Below, in pieces: positions 34,391 through 42,475 of a DNA stretch of 64,000 nt. Each line of letters opens with the position of its first letter. The first letter of the stretch is position 1. Source of the DNA: Deltaproteobacteria bacterium (GTDB taxonomy: Bacteria > Desulfobacterota > GWC2-55-46); the NCBI GenBank assembly GCA_016182655.1, contig JACPGB010000047.1:140972-204971 (forward strand), written 5' to 3'. Under the pieces are notes generated by a model. That model ran no database searches, had not been told where the DNA came from, and was given only the letters and a program-made list of their open reading frames with translations. Both the position numbers and the translations under genes were made by a program.

Positions 34391-34654
34391 TTAAGCCTTT
34401 TCATTTTTATCGACACCCCGGAGAACGGAGCCGATGTCCGTCTCGGGGACCGGGTCAAATCCGCCGGGGTGGTAGGGATGGCACTTGAGTATTCTTTTAA
34501 CGGCAAGGACGACGCCGGAGTACGCGCCGTGGCTCTCTATCGCCCTGTACGCGTAATCGGAACATGTCGGATAAAACCTGCAGGAGGGCGGGAGCACGGG
34601 CGAGATCGCGCGCTTGTAAAAAAAGACGAGCCACATGAGCGGCCTTTTGATCAT
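34391..34654 (-). CDS. yidD: Membrane protein insertion efficiency factor YidD
   Basis: This 87-residue protein has the family hallmark [14 protein letters not shown] with surrounding basic residues and the HPGGFDPVP motif. An N-terminal amphipathic segment associates with the inner membrane. YidD supports YidC-dependent insertion. The ATG overlaps the rnpA stop by one base, and yidC begins 12 bp downstream, as in most bacteria. Confidence 0.95.
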   Translation of the reverse strand: MIKRPLMWLVFFYKRAISPVLPPSCRFYPTCSDYAYRAIESHGAYSGVVLAVKRILKCHPYHPGGFDPVPETDIGSVLRGVDKNEKA

Positions 34655-35031
34655 TATTGGCCCCGCTCCTTTGTTTCCCTTCCCTTTTGAGTTCCCTTGA
34701 AAGGGCCGATGGACTTGAACTCCGCTTCCACGTCCTTAAGGCGCTTTAACCCCTCGGCGCTCCTTGCCGTGACCAGTATGTCGGAGGACTCGGGGAAAAA
34801 ACCCTTGTTCAGCCTGAAAAACTCCCGTAAGAGCCTTTTTACCCTGTTCCTTACAACGGCGTTGCCGACCTTGGCGCTCACGGAGAGGCCGAGCCTTCGT
34901 GTTCCAAGCTCGTTTGAAAAGACATTCACCTGCAGGCTTTTTGTGGAATATCTCTTTCCAAGCCTCCGGGCCCTCGTGAACTCCTCGGGCTTTAAAAGCC
35001 TCTCTGCCTTGGAAAAGGTATATTCTTTCAA
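34654..35031 (-). CDS. rnpA: Ribonuclease P protein component
   Basis: RnpA is the protein subunit of RNase P that matures tRNA 5' ends. The 125-residue basic protein has the signature [16 protein letters not shown] (about 60-75) and the conserved start [14 protein letters not shown] long C-terminal tail rich in Lys and Glu ([14 protein letters not shown]) is extra. It is 93 bp downstream of rpmH; a T-like hairpin lies in this gap. The stop overlaps the yidD start. Confidence 0.95.
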   Translation of the reverse strand: MKEYTFSKAERLLKPEEFTRARRLGKRYSTKSLQVNVFSNELGTRRLGLSVSAKVGNAVVRNRVKRLLREFFRLNKGFFPESSDILVTARSAEGLKRLKDVEAEFKSIGPFKGTQKGRETKERGQ

Positions 35032-35069
35032 TTGCGCCCTTAAGCGAAGGTATGCAGAAGACTATTTGA

Positions 35070-35102
35070 GGGAACCTTTATATTTTAAGAAGGTTCCCTC
35101 CA
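35070..35102 (-). repeat. T-like hairpin between rpmH and rnpA
   Basis: GAGGGAACCTT pairs with AAGGTTCCCTC around an A/T-rich loop (TATATTTTAAG). It belongs to the same palindrome type as the sites at 2991 and 16528. In the operon it could act as an attenuator or processing site, setting the ratio of the ribosomal protein to RnpA. Confidence 0.6.
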
Positions 35103-35124
35103 TAATAGCTCCGGCATCCGCCAA

Positions 35125-35277
35125 CTACTTGCTGGTGCTTATAGTGACGCTAAGGCGCTTTCTGCCCTTGGCCCTTCTTCTGTTGATGACGGCCCTTCCG
35201 CCCTTGGTCGCCATCCTCTCAAGGAAGCCGTGGGTCCTGAGTCTTCTTTTTTTGCTCGGCTGAAAAGTCCTTTTCAT
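35125..35277 (-). CDS. rpmH: 50S ribosomal protein L34
   Basis: The minus strand encodes a 50-residue highly basic protein that begins [18 protein letters not shown], continues with [20 protein letters not shown] and ends [12 protein letters not shown], a typical L34. L34 is a late-assembly protein of the large subunit. AGAGG lies 7 bases before the ATG. It is first in the rpmH-rnpA-yidD-yidC operon. In most bacteria rpmH is divergent from dnaA; here it follows dnaN on the same strand. Confidence 0.96.
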   Translation of the reverse strand: MKRTFQPSKKRRLRTHGFLERMATKGGRAVINRRRAKGRKRLSVTISTSK

Positions 35278-35366
35278 TGCAGTCCTCTTTTATAGTTTTG
35301 CTTATTTATCGTCAGGATAAAAGGATATCCCCGTTTTCAGGGCGTGCAACCTCGAAAACGAAACTG

Positions 35367-35398
35367 ATATTAAGACACAAGGGCCGTATTTATGTCAA
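35367..35398 (-). promoter_or_regulatory. Candidate promoter of the rpmH operon
   Basis: On the minus strand TTGACA (35393-35398) is followed 19-20 bases later by TTAATAT. The spacing is longer than ideal. It sits in the 176 bp gap between dnaN and rpmH, which also holds the stem CGTTTTC..GAAAACG at about 35331-35361. Confidence 0.4.
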
Positions 35399-35453
35399 GT
35401 TTTTTCTAAAACGTACATTTATGTATTTGGCTTTGCAAGGGTGCCTTTGAGGA

Positions 35454-36554
35454 TCATAGCCTCATGGGCATTATGATATAGGTGTAGTCGTCCGACCCCT
35501 CGGGCCTTAATATCCCGGGTGAGAGCGGGTCCTTGAGGTTTATACGGACCTTTTCATCGTCGAGCGCTTCCAGCATGTCGATAAAGTATCTCGCGTTGAA
35601 CGCTATCTCGATATCCTCTTCGGAATAATCCAGGTCGAGTTCCTCCAAGGCGTCTCCTATATCGGGGCTTGAAGAGGAAAGGACGAGCCTGGACTTAAGG
35701 AAGCTGAACTTTACGCCCTTTATCTTGTCGGTCGAGAGGATAGAGACCCTTTTCAGGGACGAAAGGAGCGCGGCCCTCTCGGCGAGAGCCATCTTGTCGT
35801 TGTCCTTGGGTATGACCTTCTTGTAGTCCGGGAACTCGCCTTCGAGGAGGCGGACGCTTATGACTGTCGCGTCCTTTTTCATTACCGCGCTCTTTTCCGT
35901 AACTCCCAGGAGGAAGGCGCCTTCTTTTTCGTCGAGGAGCTTTCTCATCTCCATGACGCCCTTTCTCGGGAGAAGCACACCTTCCTTCTGGACGGCTGAC
36001 TTCAAGTCCTGCTTCTCGATGAAGGCGAGCCTGTGGCCGTCCGTCGCAACCATCCTTATCCTGGTGTCCTCCTTTTCAAGGAGGAAGCCGTTTATGTTAT
36101 AGCGCGTCTCATCCGTTGACACTGCGAACGAGGTCTTGTCTATCATCTCCTTGAGATTAGCGCTGTCAACGGGCTCGAGTTTGGAATCATCTATCGCCGG
36201 GAACACCGGGAAGTCTTTTGACGGAAGGCCCATGATGCTGAACTTGGCCTTGCCTGCCTTTACCGTGACCCTGTCTTCCTTCGAGGTGGACACGTCTACT
36301 TTGTCGGACGGCAGTTCCTTCACTATCTCAAAGAGCTTTCTGGCGTTAACGGTCACCGAGCCGGCTTCCGAGACATCGGCCGGGGACTCGTCCTTTATGA
36401 AGACCTCAAGGTCCGTCGCCATTATATTGAGCCTTCCCTGGGAGGACTCCATAAGGACATTGGCGAGTATCGGCATTGTATTCCTTTTCTCCACGATACC
36501 CTGTATCCTCTGGAGGACCTTTATGAATTCAGGCTTACCGATAGTGAACTTCAT
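35454..36554 (-). CDS. dnaN: DNA polymerase III beta subunit (sliding clamp)
   Basis: DnaN is the ring-shaped processivity clamp of DNA polymerase III. The 366-residue protein has the usual three-domain length, with the conserved start MKFTIGKPEFIKVLQRIQGI, NTMPILANVLMESSQGRLNI, TRYNINGFLLEKED, VATDGHRLAF and the C-terminal YIIMPMRL. It lies 262 bp downstream of dnaA; this gap holds DnaA boxes. recF and gyrB, which often follow, are absent. Confidence 0.97.
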   Translation of the reverse strand: MKFTIGKPEFIKVLQRIQGIVEKRNTMPILANVLMESSQGRLNIMATDLEVFIKDESPADVSEAGSVTVNARKLFEIVKELPSDKVDVSTSKEDRVTVKAGKAKFSIMGLPSKDFPVFPAIDDSKLEPVDSANLKEMIDKTSFAVSTDETRYNINGFLLEKEDTRIRMVATDGHRLAFIEKQDLKSAVQKEGVLLPRKGVMEMRKLLDEKEGAFLLGVTEKSAVMKKDATVISVRLLEGEFPDYKKVIPKDNDKMALAERAALLSSLKRVSILSTDKIKGVKFSFLKSRLVLSSSSPDIGDALEELDLDYSEEDIEIAFNARYFIDMLEALDDEKVRINLKDPLSPGILRPEGSDDYTYIIMPMRL

Positions 36555-36659
36555 CTCGCTCTCCTCTTTATTATTATTTAAATATATTTATTTCAGTAGC
36601 AGGTAGTAGTGAGCGGTATTTTGTTCATAACGACCGTAACCCACCGTATCTGCTCGCCA

Positions 36660-36815
36660 AGAAGGCATTATAACCTGTTGATAAAAACTTCAGCTTATCA
36701 ACATCCCCGGTCCTTGCTCCAGGCCCGCCCCGCAACCCGCTTGATAACCCCCGGGTTGCCAACAGTTCTTAACAGTCTAATACCCGCTTGCCAACAGGCA
36801 TATCAACAGGTAAAT
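36660..36815. promoter_or_regulatory. DnaA-box cluster between dnaA and dnaN
   Basis: TGTTGATAA (36676-36684), TTATCAACA (36695-36703) and ATATCAACA near 36800 are close to the DnaA consensus TTATNCACA, and partial boxes (CTTGATAA, GCCAACAGG) lie between them. The cluster probably binds DnaA, either as a second part of a bipartite origin or to regulate dnaN. No gene is present here. Confidence 0.65.
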
Positions 36816-36816
36816 A

Positions 36817-38166
36817 TTATCTTATGCCGAGAGACTCTTTCAAGGCCTTTATCGCCTGTTTGAGCTCCGTTGACTCGGGGACTTCCTTTTCTATCTTCTT
36901 TACGGCGTGTATGGCCGTCGAGTGGTCCTTGCCGCCGAAGGCCGAGCCTATCTCGGGGAACGAGAAAGATCCGTAGGTGCGCGCGATAAACATCGCCACC
37001 TGCCTGGGTAGCGCCACGGTCTTGTGCCTTCTCTTTGATTTAAGGTCAGAGGGTTTTATGTCGTAGTACGCCGCGACAGTCTTCTGTATCTCGTCCATCG
37101 TGAGGACCTTCTCCTCCTTTTCCTTAAGGAGGTTCTTAAGCGCCTCTTTTGCCATGGGGAGCGTTATCTCGAGGTTCGTAAGGCTCGATACCGCGATGAT
37201 GCGGTTCAAGAACCCTTCGAGCTCCCTTACGTTGGAGCTGCTCACGCCTGAAAGCCACGAGGCGACGTCGTCTGGTATCCTCACACCTTCGGCCTTCGCC
37301 TTTTTTCTCAAAATAGCTATCTTGGTCTCGGTGTCCGGGGGCTGGATATCGGCTACAAGGCCCCATTCGAAACGGGAGCGGAGCCTCTCCTCTAGCCCGT
37401 CGATGTCCTTCGGGAACTTGTCGCTCGTCACCACTATCTGCTTGTGTCCTTCATACAGGGTATTGAAGGTATGGAAGAACTCCTCCTGGGTCCTCTCTTT
37501 TCCGGCCCAGAACTGTATGTCGTCTATGAGGAGCACGTCGACGTTACGGAAGCGGCCCCTGAAGTCGGCCATCTTCTGTCTGCTGACGTAGTTTATGAAG
37601 TCGTTCATGAACCGCTCTGATGTGTAGTAGCAGACCCGCGCCGAGGGGTTCGCGAGGAGGACCTTATGTCCGATCGCCTGGAGGAGGTGGGTCTTGCCGA
37701 GGCCCACGCACCCGTATATGAAAAGAGGGTTGTACTTGGAGCCGAGACTTCCGGCTACGGCCGAGCACGCGGCGTGCGCGAACTCGTTGGCCTTGCCGAT
37801 GACAAAGTTCTCAAACGTGTACTTGGGGCTTAAGTTAAGCCCTGCGGGCTTGACCGACTTTGGTTCTTTTGAGGATTTTTTCGAGGAGGTCGCGGCGGGC
37901 GCGGCCTTAAGCTCCGCCATCTCGTCGCTCACGCGCCAGGAGAGGCTTAGATCCTTTTTTGATACGCGGCGCATCACTTCCTGTATGAGGGGCAGGTAGT
38001 GCTCCTTTATCCATTCGAGGAAGAAACGGTTAGGGACCTCGAGCTCGAGCCCGCTCTCCGTGGTGCCGACGACCTTTATGGGGCGGAACCAGGTAGCGAA
38101 GTGCTGAGGGCTCACATGCTCAACGACGCCATCGAGGCAGTTTTTCCAGATAACTTCAGAGTTCAT
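36817..38166 (-). CDS. dnaA: Chromosomal replication initiator DnaA
   Basis: DnaA binds origin boxes and melts oriC. The 449-residue protein shows domain I (IWKNCLDGVVEHVSPQHFAT), a short Ser/Lys-rich domain II (about 88-110), AAA+ domain III with Walker A GCVGLGKT (152-159) and Walker B DVLLIDDIQF, and domain IV with the signature GSAFGGKDHSTAIHAVKKI. DnaA is the first gene of a minus-strand series leading to dnaN and the rpmH operon. DnaA boxes lie just upstream of its start and again downstream. Confidence 0.98.
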   Translation of the reverse strand: MNSEVIWKNCLDGVVEHVSPQHFATWFRPIKVVGTTESGLELEVPNRFFLEWIKEHYLPLIQEVMRRVSKKDLSLSWRVSDEMAELKAAPAATSSKKSSKEPKSVKPAGLNLSPKYTFENFVIGKANEFAHAACSAVAGSLGSKYNPLFIYGCVGLGKTHLLQAIGHKVLLANPSARVCYYTSERFMNDFINYVSRQKMADFRGRFRNVDVLLIDDIQFWAGKERTQEEFFHTFNTLYEGHKQIVVTSDKFPKDIDGLEERLRSRFEWGLVADIQPPDTETKIAILRKKAKAEGVRIPDDVASWLSGVSSSNVRELEGFLNRIIAVSSLTNLEITLPMAKEALKNLLKEKEEKVLTMDEIQKTVAAYYDIKPSDLKSKRRHKTVALPRQVAMFIARTYGSFSFPEIGSAFGGKDHSTAIHAVKKIEKEVPESTELKQAIKALKESLGIR

Positions 38167-38460
38167 TTTTAATTAAAACCGGGGGCTTTTATATGTGGGG
38201 CTCCGGGGCAGTTCAGGTGTTTTCTTTCCGAACGTCCCGGGCCGGGGAAACACTTACACGGAGCCGTGAACAAAACCGGATTGGCAAAAGAGATTATTCA
38301 CAGGTTTATTCACAGATGTTGATAACTCTTAGGACTGCCGTAGGGCCACACTTTACCAGAGAGAAAAGGGGATTTCAAGGTTTTTAATTATTTTTATTCA
38401 GGCGGGCATTACTGTAGGTAAAACAGGCGGTTATGATTTTAATTGAGGGTGCGGGCGGCG
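38167..38460. other. Probable replication origin (oriC) upstream of dnaA
   Basis: Two perfect DnaA boxes TTATTCACA (38294-38302 and 38306-38314) are followed by TGTTGATAA (38317-38325), the reverse of TTATCAACA. ACTTACACGG near 38250 is a weaker candidate. An A/T-rich stretch, GGTTTTTAATTATTTTTATT (about 38378-38398), is a candidate unwinding element. The location directly upstream of dnaA is classical. The region has no gene. Confidence 0.75.
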
Positions 38461-38487
38461 CCTTGGCTGAAAAATTTTTCTTTTCCC

Positions 38488-38510
38488 CGCGCCTCCCCGA
38501 GGGAGGCGCG
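38488..38510 (-). terminator. Terminator downstream of glutamate dehydrogenase
   Basis: CGCGCCTCC (38488-38496) pairs with GGAGGCGCG (38502-38510). On the minus strand it is followed by GGGGAAAAGAAAAATTTTT. It would end the gdhA transcript before oriC. Confidence 0.7.
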
Positions 38511-38535
38511 TAACAATAAAAACCGTTGCCGAAGG

Positions 38536-39786
38536 CTATGGATAGAGCCCCCTGATGCTGACCGCCTCTGCTACCCTTTTTACGCCGAGTACCATGGCCG
38601 CGGTCCTCATGTCGATATTCTTCTCCACCGATATGGCGAGGACCTCTTTAAAGGCCCTTCTCATTATCGTGTTTAATCTCTCGTCTATCTCCTCCTCGTT
38701 CCAGAAAAAGCGTTGCAGGTCCTGGACCCATTCGAAGTAGGAGACGACGACGCCTCCGGCGTTGGCGAGGATGCCGGGGAGGACGAATACGCCTTTATCA
38801 TTCAAGACCGCGTCGGCGTCGTTCGTGATAGGGTTGTTCGCGCCCTCGGCGATTATGCGAGTCTTTATCTTCCCGACGTTAGTCATGTTTATTTGATTTT
38901 CAAGCGCCGCCGGGATGAGGCAGTCGGACTCGATCGTCAGGAGCTCGTCGATCGAGAGGTCCTCTCCCTCCTTGAAGCCCTGGACGGTATCTAACTTTTT
39001 CTTGTGGACGGCGACGGCGTCGATATTGAGCCCATGCGGGTTGTAGGCGGCGCCTTTGGAATCCGCTACGGCGACGACCTTTGCCCCGAGGTCGAAGAGT
39101 ATCTTGGCCGCGTGATAACCGACCTTGCCGAAACCGAGGACCACGACGGAGAGGCCGTCCAGAGACATCCCGAGGTGCTTCAACGCCTCGAGGACGGTCG
39201 TCACCAGGCCTGACGAGGTCGCCCTGTTCCTGCCGAGCGAGCCGCCTATGCTTACGGGCTTGCCCGTGACGACACCCGGTACGGAATACCCCTTCATCAT
39301 CGAGTAGGTGTCCATCATCCAGGCCATGACCTGCTCGTCGGTATAGACGTCAGGCGCCGGTATGTCGGACTCGGGCCCTATGAGTATGCTTATCTCGTAG
39401 GTGTACCTTCGGGTGAGCCGCTGTATCTCGTCCCTCGACATGATTGTCGGGTCGCAGGCGACCCCTCCCTTTGCGCCTCCGAAGGGGATGTCGACGACCG
39501 CGCACTTCCAGGTCATGAGCGCGGCGAGCGCCGTTATCTCTTCTAACGTGACCCTCGGGTGATAGCGTATGCCGCCCTTTGCGGGACCACGCGCGAAGTC
39601 GTACTGAACCCTGTAGCCCGGAAAGAACTCGACCTTGCCGCTGTCCATCTGCACAGGGACCGAGACCAGGAGCGAGCGCCTCGGGACCCGGAGCCTCTGG
39701 TAGACGTTCGGGTGGAGGTTCAGGTGCTTATTCGCGCTCTCAAGGGTAGCGAGGACTTCATCAAACAGGTTTACATTTGTCGACAT
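38536..39786 (-). CDS. gdhA: Glutamate dehydrogenase (Glu/Leu/Phe/Val family)
   Basis: This enzyme interconverts 2-oxoglutarate plus ammonia and glutamate with NAD(P)H. The 416-residue protein has the substrate lysine region ARGPAKGGIRYHP, the catalytic PFGGAKGGVACDP, the dinucleotide-binding GFGKVGYHAAKILF and the C-terminal NAGGVVVSYFEW. The length fits the hexameric small GDH class. The nucleotide specificity is not clear; the acidic residue after the second strand (VADSKG) favours NAD. It lies close to glnE, so both nitrogen assimilation functions are in this stretch, but a 97 bp gap separates it from the upstream ATPase gene. Confidence 0.93.
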   Translation of the reverse strand: MSTNVNLFDEVLATLESANKHLNLHPNVYQRLRVPRRSLLVSVPVQMDSGKVEFFPGYRVQYDFARGPAKGGIRYHPRVTLEEITALAALMTWKCAVVDIPFGGAKGGVACDPTIMSRDEIQRLTRRYTYEISILIGPESDIPAPDVYTDEQVMAWMMDTYSMMKGYSVPGVVTGKPVSIGGSLGRNRATSSGLVTTVLEALKHLGMSLDGLSVVVLGFGKVGYHAAKILFDLGAKVVAVADSKGAAYNPHGLNIDAVAVHKKKLDTVQGFKEGEDLSIDELLTIESDCLIPAALENQINMTNVGKIKTRIIAEGANNPITNDADAVLNDKGVFVLPGILANAGGVVVSYFEWVQDLQRFFWNEEEIDERLNTIMRRAFKEVLAISVEKNIDMRTAAMVLGVKRVAEAVSIRGLYP

Positions 39787-39882
39787 GGGGTACTCCGAAA
39801 AGTTTAAGGGCCCTTAGACCCTCGTTAACGACCGTCTTATCCCGCAACCCGGATAAATGAATAAACGATTATAAACCGGAAA

Positions 39883-42474
39883 CTATTGTCCCGGGGTCGA
39901 TGTCTCCAGAGGGGCTGATGAGTCCAGGGGCGCTCTCTCATCTATCTGAGAAGGCCTTTGCGGCACCACGGCCTTCTCTTCGACGGTCTCCGGCGCGACC
40001 TCCCCAGTCTTGTCTTTCCTGAACCAGACTATGCCTATCGCCGACCCTATGGCGAGCCCGGCTATTATCATGAGTATTATCCAGAGGGTAAGGCGCTTGC
40101 CGGCGGACTTCCCGGTCTTCTCGAAATGTACTGCTTCCGCCTTGAGAGGCGCGTCTTTCTTGCGGTCCTCTATTGTCGTTGAAGCGCTCCCGCGCGCCGG
40201 GGTGGAAGGACTGGTCAGTGGGGCGAAAGGCGCCGCATCTGCCTTGATCGGGGGAGAAGGCTCCTCTATCTCGTTACCCGTAAGTTCCGGCGCGGTCTCA
40301 TGGGCTTCCATTACGTCGGATACAGGCTCGGCCTCTATTGCGCCGCCTCCAGGAGGCTCTTCCGTTGCCTCAAGCCCGGCGTTATCTCCTTCATTCACGG
40401 GAGGCGCTTTTTCAGTCTCATCGAATGAAAAAGGAGACTCGAAACCGAATGTCCCGGCAGGGGCATCGGGTGCGGCCTCTTCGGTCTTTGAACCGGCGGG
40501 AGCCCCGCCTTCAACGGCCCCTTCGGACTCTCTCTTTTCAAGGCCTCTTTCAAGGGAGGCGAAGAGGACCTCCGCCGTCTTTCTATTTATAAGCGCGGGC
40601 GTTCCGTTAGACGAGGAGTGTATCTCCTTCACCTCGTCGGCTGAAAACTTATACGTTTCAGTCGTTGTCTTCAAGGCGTCAAGGCGCGATTTTATATACT
40701 CCCCGGTCTCTTCCGCTGTAAAAGGCTTAAGCTCATGGACGGTCTTTACCTTCTCCTTGAGCTCCGCGAACTCCGGTGAGGAGAGCCGCTCCAGAAAGGA
40801 CGGCTCCCCGACAAGGATTATCTGCAGGGTCTTAAGGCGCGAGAGGTACTGTATGAGTTTCAGGCAACCGGTGGAGAGCCGGTCGGATTCGTCGATTATG
40901 ATGAGCGTGTGCCCACCCTGTATCTTGTTCTGGGAGACCCTCATGCCGAAGCTCAAGAGCTGTTCCTTGACGGTGTTCGCGTCAGAGGCCGCGCCTACCT
41001 CGGCGTTTACGGCCTTTATGAGGTCGAGCTCCCTTTGCGGCGGCTTCAAGACCGTGGCGGCGAGTATCTTCTCATCCGAGAGCTTTCTCAAGAGGTCGAT
41101 TATGAAAGAGGTCTTGCCCGTCCCCTTTGAGCCCGCGAGAAAAATAGGCCCCGACTTTCTTAAAACCGACCTTTTAAATGAGTCGAGGAGCTCGCTCCTG
41201 GAAGGTGGCGAGAAGGACGGTTTTTGAGGGACGTCCCTGAACGGGTCGGATTTCAGCCCGTAGTAAAGCGTGTACCTGTCGCGGTTATCCGCGTCGGCGT
41301 ACGCGGGCACGGTTGCCGCGAGCTCGAGTCTTTTAAGCTCGGCAGAGGCCGAAGAGAGCCACGGGTTTTTGTGTAGTGCGGTCTTGAAGGCGGAAGCGGC
41401 CTGGGCTTTTTCACCCGAGGCGAGAAGGACCTCTCCGAGGAAGTACCACGCGGAGTCGAGGTCGTTATTCAGGTCTATCGCGTCTTTTATTATACGCTCG
41501 GCCTCTTTCGGGTGTTGAGGGGCCTTGTTATAGAGCGCCCATCCGAGATAAGCCCAGTACTCGCCCTCGATCGGGTTAAGGTCGGTTATCTCCCGGAACA
41601 TCCTCTCCGCCGCGGCGTAATCGCCTCCGGCGAGCGCGGACTTGGCGCGCATGAAGAGGAGCTCGGCGTTCAGTTTCGTCTCCCCTCCGGGCGCGCCGGC
41701 AAGGGCCGTCTTCTCTCTCGCCTCTTCCTCGAAGAACTCCGGCTCGGGCAGGGAGTGCGGCCCCTTGACGAGTCCGGTTATGATAAAGGAGAGCGCAAGA
41801 GACAGGGCCCTGTGACGGAGCAGGTCCGAGGACTCGACCGCTTCTTTAAGGGTCTTTGTCCCGTCAAACGACGAGAGGAACCGTTTTTCCTGGAGGTTCA
41901 GGTTGAACGAGTCGATCGAGTACCTGCCGGGATCTGTAGCGGCGCTGAAGGGCTTGTCTATAAGGTCCTTGAGATCGGCCTTAAGGCGCGGCGCGGGGTA
42001 GAAGCCGAGGCTTACGCCTTCGAGGATGAGCGAGGCCGGGTGGAGGGACGGATGCGTTATCTCCTGCGGGACAGAGTCGATCTTCGTGTACCTGTAAGTC
42101 CCCTCGTTCCAGCCGAATATCCTCCAGAGCCTTCTTTTCAGCTGGAGGACGAGGAAGGAGTCGAGCTGTTCGGCTGTGAGTAACCCCATGGAGATGAGGA
42201 CCTCTCCGTGCTTCTTTTTCTCCTTGAGGACCGCTTCGAGCGAGGTCTCGTAGTCTTTCTGGGAGATTATGCCCTCCTGCATGAGGAGCCTGCCGAGTAC
42301 CTCGTTCAGGATATTGGAGCTTGCCCCGGCCGGGACGCCGTCCTTGAAGAAGAACCTCTTCTTTACGGGCTCCCTCACGATGTCGAGGGCCGCCGCAGTG
42401 TCTCCCTTCCTGTATATGAGGTGCAGGAGTTGAGGCAGACCGACTTTAGCGAGGTTCCCCTGATTTTCCTTCAA
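39883..42474 (-). CDS. DUF4388-TPR-ExeA-like AAA ATPase with C-terminal membrane anchor
   Basis: This 863-residue protein is a mosaic. Residues 1-130 resemble DUF4388/PatA-type N-terminal regions (LPQLLHLIYRKGDTAAALDI, FFKDGVPAGASSN). Residues about 265-390 contain TPR repeats (GEYWAYLGWALYNK, SAWYFLGEVLLASG). Residues about 405-640 are an ExeA/GspA-like ATPase: YYGLKSDPFRDVPQ, Walker A GSKGTGKTS (near 448) and Walker B TLIIIDESDRLS. After an acidic Pro/Glu-rich linker, one transmembrane helix (LWIILMIIAGLAIGSAIGIV, near 790-815) and a short tail close the chain. ExeA proteins remodel peptidoglycan for secretin assembly, but here the peptidoglycan-binding domain is replaced. The start codon lies 1 bp after the glnE stop, so the two are co-transcribed. 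Function is unknown. Confidence 0.75.
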   Translation of the reverse strand: MKENQGNLAKVGLPQLLHLIYRKGDTAAALDIVREPVKKRFFFKDGVPAGASSNILNEVLGRLLMQEGIISQKDYETSLEAVLKEKKKHGEVLISMGLLTAEQLDSFLVLQLKRRLWRIFGWNEGTYRYTKIDSVPQEITHPSLHPASLILEGVSLGFYPAPRLKADLKDLIDKPFSAATDPGRYSIDSFNLNLQEKRFLSSFDGTKTLKEAVESSDLLRHRALSLALSFIITGLVKGPHSLPEPEFFEEEAREKTALAGAPGGETKLNAELLFMRAKSALAGGDYAAAERMFREITDLNPIEGEYWAYLGWALYNKAPQHPKEAERIIKDAIDLNNDLDSAWYFLGEVLLASGEKAQAASAFKTALHKNPWLSSASAELKRLELAATVPAYADADNRDRYTLYYGLKSDPFRDVPQKPSFSPPSRSELLDSFKRSVLRKSGPIFLAGSKGTGKTSFIIDLLRKLSDEKILAATVLKPPQRELDLIKAVNAEVGAASDANTVKEQLLSFGMRVSQNKIQGGHTLIIIDESDRLSTGCLKLIQYLSRLKTLQIILVGEPSFLERLSSPEFAELKEKVKTVHELKPFTAEETGEYIKSRLDALKTTTETYKFSADEVKEIHSSSNGTPALINRKTAEVLFASLERGLEKRESEGAVEGGAPAGSKTEEAAPDAPAGTFGFESPFSFDETEKAPPVNEGDNAGLEATEEPPGGGAIEAEPVSDVMEAHETAPELTGNEIEEPSPPIKADAAPFAPLTSPSTPARGSASTTIEDRKKDAPLKAEAVHFEKTGKSAGKRLTLWIILMIIAGLAIGSAIGIVWFRKDKTGEVAPETVEEKAVVPQRPSQIDERAPLDSSAPLETSTPGQ

Positions 42475-42475
42475 A

